Of a stretch of DNA of 39,837 bases, positions 1-8,163 are shown one piece after another. The stretch is from Pseudomonadota bacterium (GTDB lineage Bacteria; Pseudomonadota; Gammaproteobacteria; Burkholderiales; Burkholderiaceae_D): the NCBI GenBank assembly GCA_023422955.1, contig JAFAGG010000002.1, positions 1 to 39,837 of the forward strand, read 5' to 3'. A program made the translations under genes and the position numbers. The notes below the pieces were generated by a model. That model ran no database searches, was not told the origin of the DNA, and worked only from the letters and a program-made list of their open reading frames with translations. Numbering within the stretch: position 1 is the first letter of the stretch; every line of letters starts with the position of its first letter.

Positions 1-1
1 G

Positions 2-865
2 GACAGGATCGCCGAGAAGCGCTTCTTCACCGAATGCGGCAAGATTTCCGGCGTGATGCCGGCGTCTTTTCATCCGATCAATAACCTGAACGATATCGAT
101 ACCATCCCGGATGGCCTGTTCCCCGGCATCATGAAAACGGTGCGTCTAGGTTACGACGGCAAGGGGCAGGTCAGGGTCAACAATGCCAAGGAAGCGCTGG
201 TCGCTTTCGTCGCGCTGCAGGAAGTGCCTTGCGTGCTGGAGAGGATGCTGCCGCTGGCTTACGAGATTTCCGTGCTGAGCGCGCGCGGCGCCGATGGCCA
301 GGCGGTGGTGTATCCGATCGCGGAAAACGTGCATCTCGACGGCATCCTGTTCACTACCACCGTGCCCAGTCCGAATGTCCCGGCCGAAACTGCTGCCAAA
401 GCGCAGGCTGCGACGCTGGAGATCATCGAGCAGCTCGGTTATGTGGGTGTGCTGTGCATAGAATTTTTCGTGCTGACGGACGGTTCGCTGGCGGTCAACG
501 AGATGGCGCCGCGTCCGCACAATAGCGGCCACTACACCATCGACGCCTGCATCACCAGCCAGTTCGCGCAGCAGGCCAGGGCCATGGCCCGCTTGCCGCT
601 GGGCGAAGTGCGCCAGCATTCGCCGGCCGTGATGCTCAATCTTTTGGGCGACCTCTGGTACGACGGTGAAACTGATCAGCTGAGCGAACCCGAATGGGAC
701 AAGGTGCTGGCCCTGCCGGGAACGAATCTGCACCTCTATGGCAAGGATGAACCGCGTCGCGGCCGCAAGATGGGCCACATCACTTTCGTCGCTCCCACGC
801 TGAAAGAAGCGCAAAGCCGCATGCGTGCAGCTTGCGACATACTCGGCATTCCGGTCGAAGCATAA
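2..865 (+). CDS. purK: PurK, N5-carboxyaminoimidazole ribonucleotide synthase (5' end missing)
   Basis: ATP-grasp enzyme of purine biosynthesis that carboxylates AIR with ATP and bicarbonate to give N5-CAIR, the substrate of PurE. The reading frame is open from base 2, and the first residues (DRIAEKRFFTECG) match the PurK segment just before the ATP-grasp domain, so about 100 N-terminal residues lie outside the window. Visible family features are VRLGYDGKGQ (ATP-binding loop), the GVLCIEFFV strand and the NEMAPRPHNSGHYT metal/ATP-binding segment. The C-terminus (GKDEPRRGRKMGHI) is complete. An internal ATG at 53 is not the real start. tsaC follows after 10 bases and is probably cotranscribed. 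Confidence 0.96.
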   Translation, partial: DRIAEKRFFTECGKISGVMPASFHPINNLNDIDTIPDGLFPGIMKTVRLGYDGKGQVRVNNAKEALVAFVALQEVPCVLERMLPLAYEISVLSARGADGQAVVYPIAENVHLDGILFTTTVPSPNVPAETAAKAQAATLEIIEQLGYVGVLCIEFFVLTDGSLAVNEMAPRPHNSGHYTIDACITSQFAQQARAMARLPLGEVRQHSPAVMLNLLGDLWYDGETDQLSEPEWDKVLALPGTNLHLYGKDEPRRGRKMGHITFVAPTLKEAQSRMRAACDILGIPVEA

Positions 866-875
866 GGAGCACGGG

Positions 876-1910
876 ATGTCGCAGCCAGCGAATGCAGCGC
901 AGATAACAATCGCTGCGCGGCACCTGGAACAGGGCGAGCTGGTCGCCTTTCCGACTGAAACCGTCTACGGCCTCGGCGCCGATGCGGAAAATCCGCAGGC
1001 AGTCGCCGGGATCTATGCCGCCAAGGGCCGGCCCGCCGATCATCCTGTGATCGTGCACCTCGCACCCGATGCCGATATCGCTTATTGGGCCGAAGATATT
1101 CCGGACGCGGCGCACAAGCTGGTCCGTGCTTTCTGGCCCGGCCCGCTCACGCTGATCCTCAAGCGCGCGCCTCATATACCCGATGCCGTCTCCGGCGGCC
1201 AGGACAGCATAGGCTTGCGTTGTCCTTCTCATCCCGTCGCGCAAGCCTTGCTGCGTTCATTCAAGAGCGGCAAGGGCGGCGTGGCCGCGCCATCCGCCAA
1301 TCGCTTCGGTCATGTCAGTCCTACCACGGCGCAGCATGTGGCTGATGAATTCGGCAGCGGCGCCGATTCGCCGCTTGCCATGGTGCTGGATGGCGGACAG
1401 AGCGAAGTCGGCATCGAATCCACCATCCTGGACTTGTCGCGCATGGCAACGCACGGCCCGGTGCTGCTGCGTCCCGGAAGAATCACGCCGCCGGAGATTG
1501 CCGCGGTGATCGGCGTCATGCCGGCCGTGCCGGATCTTGCTGCGCCGCGCGCATCCGGCACGCTGGAGTCGCACTATGCGCCGGCGACGCCGGTAGTCAT
1601 CGTTGCCGGCGATGAGCTGGCCACTGTGCTCGCTCAACTGCAAGCGGCCGGCTGCAGCGCGACCTTGATCACGCATGCCCGGCATGAAGCGCATGCTTCG
1701 TCTGCATCGCAGCGCATGCCGGCTCATGCCCAGGGCTATGCGCATGACTTGTACGCTGCCTTGCGCCGGGCCGATGCGATGGGTGCGGAAGTGATCCTGG
1801 TGGAAGCGACGCCTGAGACTGCGGAATGGCAGGGCGTGAATGATCGCCTGAAGCGCGCCGCGCACGGATCGGAAAATCTCCTGGCGCGCCTGATCGCAGA
1901 AAAAAACTAG
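876..1910 (+). CDS. tsaC: L-threonylcarbamoyladenylate synthase (Sua5/YciO/YrdC family)
   Basis: Makes threonylcarbamoyl-AMP from threonine, bicarbonate and ATP, the first step of t6A37 formation in ANN-decoding tRNAs. The N-terminal YrdC domain shows FPTETVYGLGADA and the AKGRPADHP nucleotide-binding motif, followed by LTLILKRAP and the GIESTILDL segment. At 344 residues it is the long Sua5 form: a linker (SGTLESHYAPATP) leads into a C-terminal Sua5 domain ending in NDRLKRAAHGS. The chosen ATG has AAGGAG at 864-869. An in-frame ATG at 825 inside purK has no comparable site. Convergent with the flavin reductase gene downstream. Confidence 0.95.
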   Translation: MSQPANAAQITIAARHLEQGELVAFPTETVYGLGADAENPQAVAGIYAAKGRPADHPVIVHLAPDADIAYWAEDIPDAAHKLVRAFWPGPLTLILKRAPHIPDAVSGGQDSIGLRCPSHPVAQALLRSFKSGKGGVAAPSANRFGHVSPTTAQHVADEFGSGADSPLAMVLDGGQSEVGIESTILDLSRMATHGPVLLRPGRITPPEIAAVIGVMPAVPDLAAPRASGTLESHYAPATPVVIVAGDELATVLAQLQAAGCSATLITHARHEAHASSASQRMPAHAQGYAHDLYAALRRADAMGAEVILVEATPETAEWQGVNDRLKRAAHGSENLLARLIAEKN

Positions 1911-1962
1911 GCAAGAACCCTACTCGGCAAGAACGCCAGCGCTTCGCTTCGGGCATCAGAAA

Positions 1963-2529
1963 TCAGGAACGCTCATCCCTGGCGTCATTCTCGCCGGTCA
2001 CGATGTCGAGCGAGCTGGTTTTAAGCAGCTGGTCGTCGGTGCTGGTGAATTGCCCGCGATGAAATACCAGCGGCGCCTGGGCGTCTACCTCGCAGCGTTC
2101 CACCTCACCCACGAAGATCACATGATCGCCTTCCGGATAGCGGCTGCGGTTATGGCATTCGAACCAGGCTGAGACGCCTTTCAGTATCGGCAGGCCGGTG
2201 TGCGACAGCTCGAATTCCACGCCTTCGAAGCGATTCGGAATGCGGCTGGCAAAACGCTCGGCCAGCGCCAGCTGGTTGGCTGACAGCACATTGATCACGT
2301 AATGGGAATTGGCGGTAAACAGCGGCATGCTTTGCGCATTGTCCGACAGGCTCCACAGCACCAGCGGCGGATTGAGCGAGACCGAATTGAAGGAGCTGGC
2401 AGTCAATCCGAAAAACCTGCCATCGTCGAGCCGCGTGGTGATCACCGTCACGCCGGTCGCAAACTGCGACAAGGCATCGCGGAAGTGGCGGCTATCGAAT
2501 TCGGGAGGCGTGGCGGACAAGGAAGACAT
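1963..2529 (-). CDS. Flavin reductase family protein (FMN-binding split barrel)
   Basis: A 188-residue protein of the flavin reductase-like/NtaB-HpaC family. Such proteins reduce FMN or FAD with NAD(P)H, usually for a partner monooxygenase. Typical features are FRDALSQFATGVTVITT near residue 16, GLTASSFNSVSLNPPLVLWSL (flavin-phosphate region), the FVINVL-like HYVINVLSANQ, and GDHVIFVGEVERCEV ending in a P-L-V-F-H-R-G-Q-F segment. No monooxygenase gene is adjacent, so the partner and substrate cannot be inferred. Divergent from the gene starting at 2635. Confidence 0.88.
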   Translation of the reverse strand: MSSLSATPPEFDSRHFRDALSQFATGVTVITTRLDDGRFFGLTASSFNSVSLNPPLVLWSLSDNAQSMPLFTANSHYVINVLSANQLALAERFASRIPNRFEGVEFELSHTGLPILKGVSAWFECHNRSRYPEGDHVIFVGEVERCEVDAQAPLVFHRGQFTSTDDQLLKTSSLDIVTGENDARDERS

Positions 2530-2634
2530 CGGGAAAATCAGGATGCAAAGCCGTCATTATCCCCGAAAATGCCGATGTTCATGGTCCGGCCGGAAGTTAG
2601 ACCGTACAATGCCGGGCGAAAGAGATAAGACCTT

Positions 2635-3273
2635 ATGGATTTTTTCAGCCTGCTACGCGAACACGCCCGCCTGCGTACCCAATCACCTGCCGTTTCTTCT
2701 GCGCGCCGCAGCATGACTTACCGTAAGCTGTGGTCGCGCATCGAACGTGCCACCGCGCGCCTGCAGGGCGAATGGGGCGTGGGCAGGGACGATACCGTGG
2801 CCTATCTGGGAAATTCCCATCCGGATGCGCTGGTGCTGTTTTTTGCGCTGGCGCGCTGCGGCTCCCGCTTGCTGCCACTGTCTCCCGCGCTTGCCGATGC
2901 CGAGCGATCGCTGCTCCTCAGGGAGTTTCAGCCGCGCTGGTTGATCATCGATGATGACTTGCATGAAACGCAAACTGTGGGTGCCGTGCAAGTGCTGTCC
3001 TCTCTTATCGCGACGCGCTGTCCTTATGAACCCGGCGATGTGGTGGAAGACATGTCGCGACCGGTCTTGTTATGCAATTCTGTCCAGTCGCCGGCGACAG
3101 GGCAAATCTCCAGCCTAAAGCAATTGCGGGAAGAGGGCAAAAGGCTGGGATCAACTTCACTGCCGGTCGAAGTGGACAAAGTGGGCATAGCGAATTTCTT
3201 TGAGGGCAGTAGCTTTTCCAGCATCGTGCTGCCGGTACTGGAGAGAGGCGCTTGCCTGGTCATGCCGTCATGA
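2635..3273 (+). CDS. Truncated AMP-binding (acyl-CoA synthetase-like) N-terminal domain protein
   Basis: 212 residues resembling only the N-terminal half of the large domain of acyl-CoA synthetases/ANL enzymes, which usually have about 500 residues. MTYRKLWSRIERATARLQ (residues 27-44) and the VGRDDTVAYLGNSHPDALVL stretch (about 49-68) followed by PLSPALADAERSLLL fit the family. The place where the ATP-binding TSGTTGxPKG loop should be reads LLCNSVQSPATGQISS (about 145-160), so the P-loop is lost. The later FFEGSSFSSIVLPVLERGACLVM still matches the family. No remainder lies downstream (msrA starts 140 bases later). The frame is intact, so it is either a recent remnant or a retained non-catalytic domain. 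Start ATG has only a weak AGAGAT upstream. Confidence 0.7.
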   Translation: MDFFSLLREHARLRTQSPAVSSARRSMTYRKLWSRIERATARLQGEWGVGRDDTVAYLGNSHPDALVLFFALARCGSRLLPLSPALADAERSLLLREFQPRWLIIDDDLHETQTVGAVQVLSSLIATRCPYEPGDVVEDMSRPVLLCNSVQSPATGQISSLKQLREEGKRLGSTSLPVEVDKVGIANFFEGSSFSSIVLPVLERGACLVMPS

Positions 3274-3413
3274 CTGTTTAATAAGAAGGCACGGCAACTC
3301 CTGATATGCATCCATAAACTCCCTCACCATTTCATCCTGCATAGGCAGTTGGCGAGCTTTTGCGTTAGAGTTGCTGTTATACGGATAGATAACAAATAGA
3401 GGAAATAATCCAT

Positions 3414-3953
3414 ATGGCAACTGAAATAGCAATTCTGGGTGGCGGATGTTTTTGGTGTCTGGAGGCGGTTTACCAGGAGCTCAAAGGCATCGTGCAAGTG
3501 GAGTCGGGTTATACCGGCGGCCAGGTTCCGAATCCGACTTATGCGCAAGTCTGCGAAGGCAAGACCGGGCATGCGGAAGTCGTGCGCCTGACCTACGATC
3601 CGGCGGTAATCAGTTACCGCGAGATTGTGGAAGTGTTCTTCACCATTCACGATCCGACGACCCTGAACCGCCAGGGCAATGATGTCGGCACTCAATACCG
3701 TTCCGTTATTTACTACACTTCTCCCGACCAGGAAGAAACCGCCAAGCAGGTGATTGCGGAAATGGCGAATGTCTGGGATGCGCCCATCGTGACCGAGCTC
3801 GCGCCGGCCGGGGTTTATTACAAGGCCGAGACCTATCATCAGAATTATTACCGCGACAATCCGCTGCAAGGCTATTGTGCATTCGTGGTCGCGCCCAAGC
3901 TGTCGAAGTTCCGGCAGACCTTCAGCGAGAAGCTCAAGTCCGACTGGAAATGA
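3414..3953 (+). CDS. msrA: Peptide-methionine (S)-S-oxide reductase MsrA
   Basis: Repairs oxidised proteins by reducing the S-epimer of methionine sulfoxide. The 179-residue protein has the diagnostic GGGCFWCLEAVYQ with catalytic Cys12, then GVQ-type YTGGQVPNPTY, GHAEVVRLTYDP, FFTIHDPTTLNRQGNDVGTQ and YHQNYY. A C-terminal GYCAF Cys is the likely resolving residue. GAGG lies about 10 bases upstream of the ATG. It is monocistronic: a strong bidirectional terminator follows. No msrB is fused or adjacent. Confidence 0.97.
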   Translation: MATEIAILGGGCFWCLEAVYQELKGIVQVESGYTGGQVPNPTYAQVCEGKTGHAEVVRLTYDPAVISYREIVEVFFTIHDPTTLNRQGNDVGTQYRSVIYYTSPDQEETAKQVIAEMANVWDAPIVTELAPAGVYYKAETYHQNYYRDNPLQGYCAFVVAPKLSKFRQTFSEKLKSDWK

Positions 3954-3996
3954 AGCCGGCAGCGACAGAGTAAAAACTAAAAACCAATCAGTAAAT

Positions 3997-4026
3997 AAAA
4001 AGGCCTGCAGCGCTGCAGGCCTTTTT
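3997..4026. terminator. Bidirectional rho-independent terminator between msrA and cfa
   Basis: A perfect inverted repeat: AAAAAGGCCTGCA, a four-base GCGC loop, then TGCAGGCCTTTTT. The A-run on one side and the T-run on the other make it a terminator in both directions for the convergent msrA and cfa genes. Confidence 0.93.
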
Positions 4027-4043
4027 GCTGGCGAAGAGGGCGT

Positions 4044-5261
4044 TTATTTGCCTGCTTCACCCGCATAGATGTAGCGCCGCGACCAGGGCAGCTCCGATGC
4101 CTGGCGCCCGGCCTTGCCGCATACCACCTGGTTCAGCGAAATCCAGTCGTGCGCGAACGCATAGGCGCAGCCGGCCAGATACACGCGCCAGATGCGAAAA
4201 CGCTTGTCGTCGACCAGCGTGCGTATGGTTTCCGACTTGCGCTCGAAGTTGTCAGCCCATTCACGCAGAGTTTTCGCATAGTGCCGGCGCAGATTTTCCA
4301 CGTCCAGCGCTTCCAGACCGCCTTCCTGCATGGTGCTCAGCACGTGGCCGATATGCGGCAGTTCGCCGTGCGGGAAAACATACTGGTCGATGAAGTCGCC
4401 GCCGCCATACGGAGTGCAGCCATTGTTGGCGTCGGTGCTGGTGATGCCGTGATTCATCGCCAGGCCATCGTCTTCCAGCAAATCGCGTATCTTCTTGAAG
4501 TACAACGGCAGATTCTTCAAGCCCACGTGCTCGAACATGCCCACGCTAGTGATGCGCTTGAACTGGCCGGTGACATCGCGGTAATCCTGCAGCCGGATTT
4601 CGATCTGGTCGGAAAGTCCTGCGCGCTCGACGCGCTCCTTTGCCAGGTCGAACTGATTTTGCGACAGCGTGACGCCGACGCACTTCGCGCCGAATTTCTG
4701 CGCCGCGCGCAAGACCAGCGCACCCCAGCCGCAACCGATATCGAGCAGCGTATCGCCGGGCTGGACCTGGATCTTGGTGAGGATGTGGTCGATCTTCTTG
4801 AGCTGCGCAGTGGCCAGGTCTTCCTCGCCGGTTTCGAAGTAGGCGCAGGAATACACCATGTTCTCGTCCAGCCATTGCTGGTAGAACTCGTTCGACACAT
4901 CGTAGTGGTACTGGATCGCCGCCGCATCCTTGTTCTTGGTATGGCGCACGCTTTGCACGAAGCGTCCCAGCTTGCCGGTGGGCTTGAGCGTGGAGGAAGC
5001 CAGCATATTGGCGATCTCTATGATCTCATCGACCCGGCCCTCGACCTCCAGCTTGCCCTCCACGTAGGCCCTGCCCAGATTGGCAAGCGAGGGTTCCATC
5101 AGGTAGGTGAGTGCGGAAGCATGCGGTACCCTGACCGTGACTTCCGGCTCTCGCGGCGTGAAGTCGTATTGCTGTCCATCCCATAGCTCCAGGCGCAGCG
5201 GCACTGCGCACTGATGACGGACAGTATCGACCCAATTTTCAAGACGTCTTTCCCAAAACAC
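4044..5261 (-). CDS. cfa: Cyclopropane-fatty-acyl-phospholipid synthase
   Basis: Transfers a methylene group from S-adenosylmethionine to unsaturated acyl chains of membrane phospholipids. The 405 residues fit the family. Features are the YHYDVSNEFYQQWLD motif (118-132), YSCAYF with Cys139, the SAM-binding LDIGCGWG (173-180), the GVTLSQNQ segment, VGMFEHVG, and FIDQYVFPHGELPHI. The start is a GTG preceded by GGGAGG with a 6-base spacer. It follows pdxH by 60 bases on the same strand and may be cotranscribed. Transcription ends at the palindrome at 3997-4026. Confidence 0.96.
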   Translation of the reverse strand: MFWERRLENWVDTVRHQCAVPLRLELWDGQQYDFTPREPEVTVRVPHASALTYLMEPSLANLGRAYVEGKLEVEGRVDEIIEIANMLASSTLKPTGKLGRFVQSVRHTKNKDAAAIQYHYDVSNEFYQQWLDENMVYSCAYFETGEEDLATAQLKKIDHILTKIQVQPGDTLLDIGCGWGALVLRAAQKFGAKCVGVTLSQNQFDLAKERVERAGLSDQIEIRLQDYRDVTGQFKRITSVGMFEHVGLKNLPLYFKKIRDLLEDDGLAMNHGITSTDANNGCTPYGGGDFIDQYVFPHGELPHIGHVLSTMQEGGLEALDVENLRRHYAKTLREWADNFERKSETIRTLVDDKRFRIWRVYLAGCAYAFAHDWISLNQVVCGKAGRQASELPWSRRYIYAGEAGK

Positions 5262-5321
5262 GTTCGTCCTCCCTTGAAGTGAAGTACTGCGAAGCTTTGG
5301 TGACCTCTCGAGCCTAAGGCT

Positions 5322-5957
5322 CTAAGGTTGCAGTCGCTGACGCTGCCATCCTCCGTGCTGGTCGCGCCTGTATGCAATGCGGTCATGCAGGCGTGATGGG
5401 CGTCCCTGCCAGAATTCTATGCAATCCGGAATCAGCCGGAAGCCGCCCCAGTGCGCAGGGCGGGAGGGTTGTTCACCGAGTCGTTCGCTGGTTTGCCGAA
5501 AGCGCTCTTCCAGTTCCTGCCGGTCCGCGATCGGCTGACTCTGTGCCGACGCATTGGCGCCTATGCGGCTTTGCAGCGGACGGCTGTGAAAATAGCTGTC
5601 GCTCTCCTCGGCTGCCACGCGTTCTACCCGGCCTTCTATGCGCACCTGGCGCTCCAGTTCGCCCCAGTAGAACACCAGGGCGGCATGCGGGCTTTGCGTC
5701 AATTCACGTCCCTTGCGGCTTTCGTAATTGGTAAACCAGGTAAAGCCGCGCTCATTCGCATCTTTCAGCAGCACGATGCGCGCCGAAGGGCGGCCATGCT
5801 CATCTACCGTCGCCAGCGTCATCACGTTGGGTTCATCAATCTTCGCTTTAACTGCTTCTTCGAACCATGACGCAAACTGCGCAATGGGGTCAGGATGCGT
5901 ATCCGCTTCCGTCAGGCTGGCCTGGCTGTATTCTTTTCGTAATCCGGCAATCGACAT
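5322..5957 (-). CDS. pdxH: Pyridoxamine/pyridoxine 5'-phosphate oxidase
   Basis: FMN enzyme that makes pyridoxal 5'-phosphate from PNP or PMP. Starting at the ATG at 5957 the protein is 211 residues, near the usual length, and begins MSIAGLRKEYSQASL as in the family. The DPIAQFASWFEEAV segment, the FMN-binding ARIVLLKD (about 59-66), FTNYESRKGREL, SYFHSRPLQSRIGA, and the C-terminal EFWQGRPSRLHDR are all present. GGAG sits 6 bases before this ATG. An upstream in-frame ATG at 6026 would add 23 unrelated residues. Probable first gene of a pdxH-cfa unit. Confidence 0.96.
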   Translation of the reverse strand: MSIAGLRKEYSQASLTEADTHPDPIAQFASWFEEAVKAKIDEPNVMTLATVDEHGRPSARIVLLKDANERGFTWFTNYESRKGRELTQSPHAALVFYWGELERQVRIEGRVERVAAEESDSYFHSRPLQSRIGANASAQSQPIADRQELEERFRQTSERLGEQPSRPAHWGGFRLIPDCIEFWQGRPSRLHDRIAYRRDQHGGWQRQRLQP

Positions 5958-6432
5958 GTCATGCTCCGTATGCACTCTCATGAACGCGCTCAAATGGCGC
6001 TCATGGATAAGCGGTTTTTTTAGCAACTATTTTGCAGAGTATACATGCCTGGAGCAGCTTGGCTCCGGTTCACTGTCGGCACCTTGCTGGCGCTTTTTTG
6101 TGCATTCAAATAGTAAGCGGCCTACTGTCAGCTCGCTAACAATAGCCGCATCATGCAGGAAACGGTAAGCGGCGCGGCAGCGGCTGTCTCGACATTTGTG
6201 ATGCATCAAATAATACATTGAAGATACATCTATTTCCGTGTCGCATGATTTTCATGCCTGTTCAGAGGACGGAAGACTGAACAAAAGCCATAGCGGTTTT
6301 GCTGAAGCGATCCGCGAATGTCCCTAGTCGAGAACTTTCTTCCCAAGCATGACCATTTTCCCAAGGTAGAAAACCTCCTTGTCAGAAAGCTTACAATCCG
6401 GCAAAAAACGGCTTGCTCTCCGTTAAAATGGC
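5958..6432. other. Intergenic region between divergent pdxH and tcdA, no gene seen
   Basis: About 475 bases between divergent genes. I found no convincing ORF or RNA gene. Minor structure: a 10-bp palindrome TGATGCATCA at 6199-6208, a small stem GGAGC/GCTCC at 6051-6066, and two direct copies of TTCCCAAG at 6340-6347 and 6358-6365. Promoters for both genes must lie here, but no clear sigma-70 pair could be fixed. Confidence 0.5.
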
Positions 6433-7278
6433 GTGATGGAAACCCTTACTCTCCCTCTTCCTCCTGTCGAACACGACATTGATTTCGAGCGCCGTTTCGG
6501 CGGCATTGCGCGTCTTTACGGTGCGGCAGCGCTGGCGCGTTTTCGCGAAGCGCATGTTTGCGTGATCGGGGTCGGGGGCGTCGGTTCCTGGGCAGTGGAA
6601 GCCCTGGCGCGCAGCGCGATAGGACGATTAACGCTGATCGATCTCGATAACGTGGCGGAGTCCAATGTGAATCGCCAGTTGCATGCGCTGACCGATACCC
6701 TGGGCCAGGCCAAGGTAAGCGCGCTGGCACAGCGCATTGCGCAGATCAATCCTTTTTGCCGCGTGACGGAAGTCGAAGATTTCATCACGCCTGACAATAT
6801 CGATACCATGATAGGCGCGCAGCGTTTCGATTACATCATCGATGCCATCGACGATGTGCGCGCCAAGACGGCACTGATCGCCTATTGTCGTGCGCAGGGT
6901 TTGCGCCTGATCACGATAGGCGGTGCCGGCGGCCAGACCGATCCGACCCAAATCGAAATACGCGATTTATGCCGGACCGAACAGGAACCCTTGCTGGCCA
7001 AGGTGCGCAAGCGCCTGCGCAATGAGCACGGTTTCCCGCGCGGCACCAAGAACAAGTTCGGCATCGATGCCGTGTTTTCCACCGAGCCGATTCGCATGCC
7101 GGACACAGCCGGAAGCTGCGAGCTGGATGAGGCCAGCGTCACCGGCCTGAATTGCGCCGGCTTCGGTTCGGCCATGACCGTGACCGCGAGTTTCGGCCTG
7201 GTGGCGGTATCGCAGGTATTGAAGCGTCTTGCGAGCGAGGCGGCGGTATCGCCTGCCGCCCATGCGATTGCGGCCTGA
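6433..7278 (+). CDS. tcdA: tRNA threonylcarbamoyladenosine dehydratase (TcdA/CsdL, E1-like)
   Basis: ThiF/E1-fold enzyme that cyclises t6A37 of tRNA to ct6A using ATP. The family's characteristic start (FERRFGGIARLYG) is followed by the nucleotide-binding VIGVGGVGSWAVEALARS, then LTLIDLDNVAESNVNRQLHA with the conserved Asp and Arg residues. The middle has the DYIIDAIDDVRAKTALI segment and ITIGGAGGQTDPTQI. The C-terminal VFSTE and GSAMTVTASFGLVA segments also fit. GTG at 6433 and ATG at 6436 are adjacent candidate starts, with no strong Shine-Dalgarno for either. It lies in the same window as tsaC, which acts upstream in the modification. Confidence 0.94.
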   Translation: MMETLTLPLPPVEHDIDFERRFGGIARLYGAAALARFREAHVCVIGVGGVGSWAVEALARSAIGRLTLIDLDNVAESNVNRQLHALTDTLGQAKVSALAQRIAQINPFCRVTEVEDFITPDNIDTMIGAQRFDYIIDAIDDVRAKTALIAYCRAQGLRLITIGGAGGQTDPTQIEIRDLCRTEQEPLLAKVRKRLRNEHGFPRGTKNKFGIDAVFSTEPIRMPDTAGSCELDEASVTGLNCAGFGSAMTVTASFGLVAVSQVLKRLASEAAVSPAAHAIAA

Positions 7279-7290
7279 TGACAGGCCGCA
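7269..7290 (+). terminator. Hairpin overlapping the tcdA stop codon
   Basis: Perfect 8-bp stem TGCGGCCT/AGGCCGCA with a GATGAC loop; the tcdA stop codon sits at the edge of the loop. No T-run follows, so it is a terminator-like or 3'-end stabilising hairpin rather than a classical rho-independent terminator. Confidence 0.45.
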
Positions 7291-7512
7291 CCTCTCCTTA
7301 AGTTTGCTCATCTGGTTCGGTATTAAGCATGTCATTGTTATGCGGTTGACGTATTCTCATGCGTGGCCGTGAACTCAAAGAACCGTTGCTTTCCGATGGA
7401 AAGTGCCTGCATTTTTGATGCAGAGTGCGGGTAAACAGTGTTTTAATAGCGCCATTTCTTCAATTCACTATTTAATAGGGCTGTCTCTGCGCCTTTGCCA
7501 GAGCGAAATCTT

Positions 7513-8163
7513 ATGAAATTCAGCGTCACTGTAATCGGGCTGGGCGTGTTTGGTTCTACTGTCGCGCTCGAACTGGCCCGCCTGCGCCAGGAAGTACTCG
7601 GCATCGATATCAGTCCTCAGCGCGTTGATGAAATTGCAGATCGTATCAGCCAGGCAGTCGTAGCCGATGCGCGCGATGAGCGCGTGTTGCAGGAACTGGG
7701 CGTGGATGAGAGCGATGTCATCGTGGTGGCCATAGGCGAGGATATCGAAGCCAATGTGCTGGCGACGCTGCTGGCCAAGAGCATGCCCAAGCCCAAGGTC
7801 TGGGTAAAGGCGCGCACCTTCAAGCAGCACCAGATCCTGCAAAAGCTCGGCGCCGACCACATCGTGCATCCCGAACACGAAATGGGCTTGCGGGTGGCGC
7901 GCACGCTGCTCTATCCCGAAGTCGAGGATTACATGAGCCTGGGCAACGATTATTTCAACGTCGAGGTGCGCGCCTCCGAGCGTCTGGCCGGCAAGACCCT
8001 GGCAGCCTTGCCGCTGGAAGAGCATGGCCTGCAATGCCTGCTGGTCAAGCATGGCAGCCAGGTGATGGCGCCGCCGCAGGAAGCCTATCATTTTGAAGTG
8101 GGCGATCAGATCATGCTGCTGGGCACGCTGGCCAACCTGCGGAAAATCTCCAAGTACCTGTAA
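7513..8163 (+). CDS. ktrA: Potassium channel regulatory subunit, TrkA/KtrA family
   Basis: Cytoplasmic RCK protein that gates the partner K+ translocator. The 216 residues comprise an N-terminal Rossmann RCK_N domain (VTVIGLGVFGSTVALELARL, then VLGIDISPQRVDE with the ribose-binding Asp) and a C-terminal RCK_C domain (about residue 140 on, ending in GDQIMLLGTLANLRKI). This single-RCK length fits KtrA rather than the double-length TrkA of enterobacteria. The ATG at 7513 starts at the natural domain edge; a TTG at 7495 is less likely. Its TAA overlaps the ktrB ATG by one base (8163), implying translational coupling. Confidence 0.93.
   Translation: MKFSVTVIGLGVFGSTVALELARLRQEVLGIDISPQRVDEIADRISQAVVADARDERVLQELGVDESDVIVVAIGEDIEANVLATLLAKSMPKPKVWVKARTFKQHQILQKLGADHIVHPEHEMGLRVARTLLYPEVEDYMSLGNDYFNVEVRASERLAGKTLAALPLEEHGLQCLLVKHGSQVMAPPQEAYHFEVGDQIMLLGTLANLRKISKYL

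Noticed and set aside
2582..2610. Possible promoter with TACAAT at 2605-2610 for the AMP-binding-like gene
   Set aside because: No acceptable -35 at the right distance.
6027..6218. 63-codon minus-strand frame upstream of pdxH
   Set aside because: No similarity, no ribosome site, and it lies in the pdxH promoter region.
6337..6380. Minus-strand AAGGAGG followed by a 10-codon frame upstream of tcdA
   Set aside because: The start is about 16 bases from the ribosome site, too far, and the peptide is tiny.
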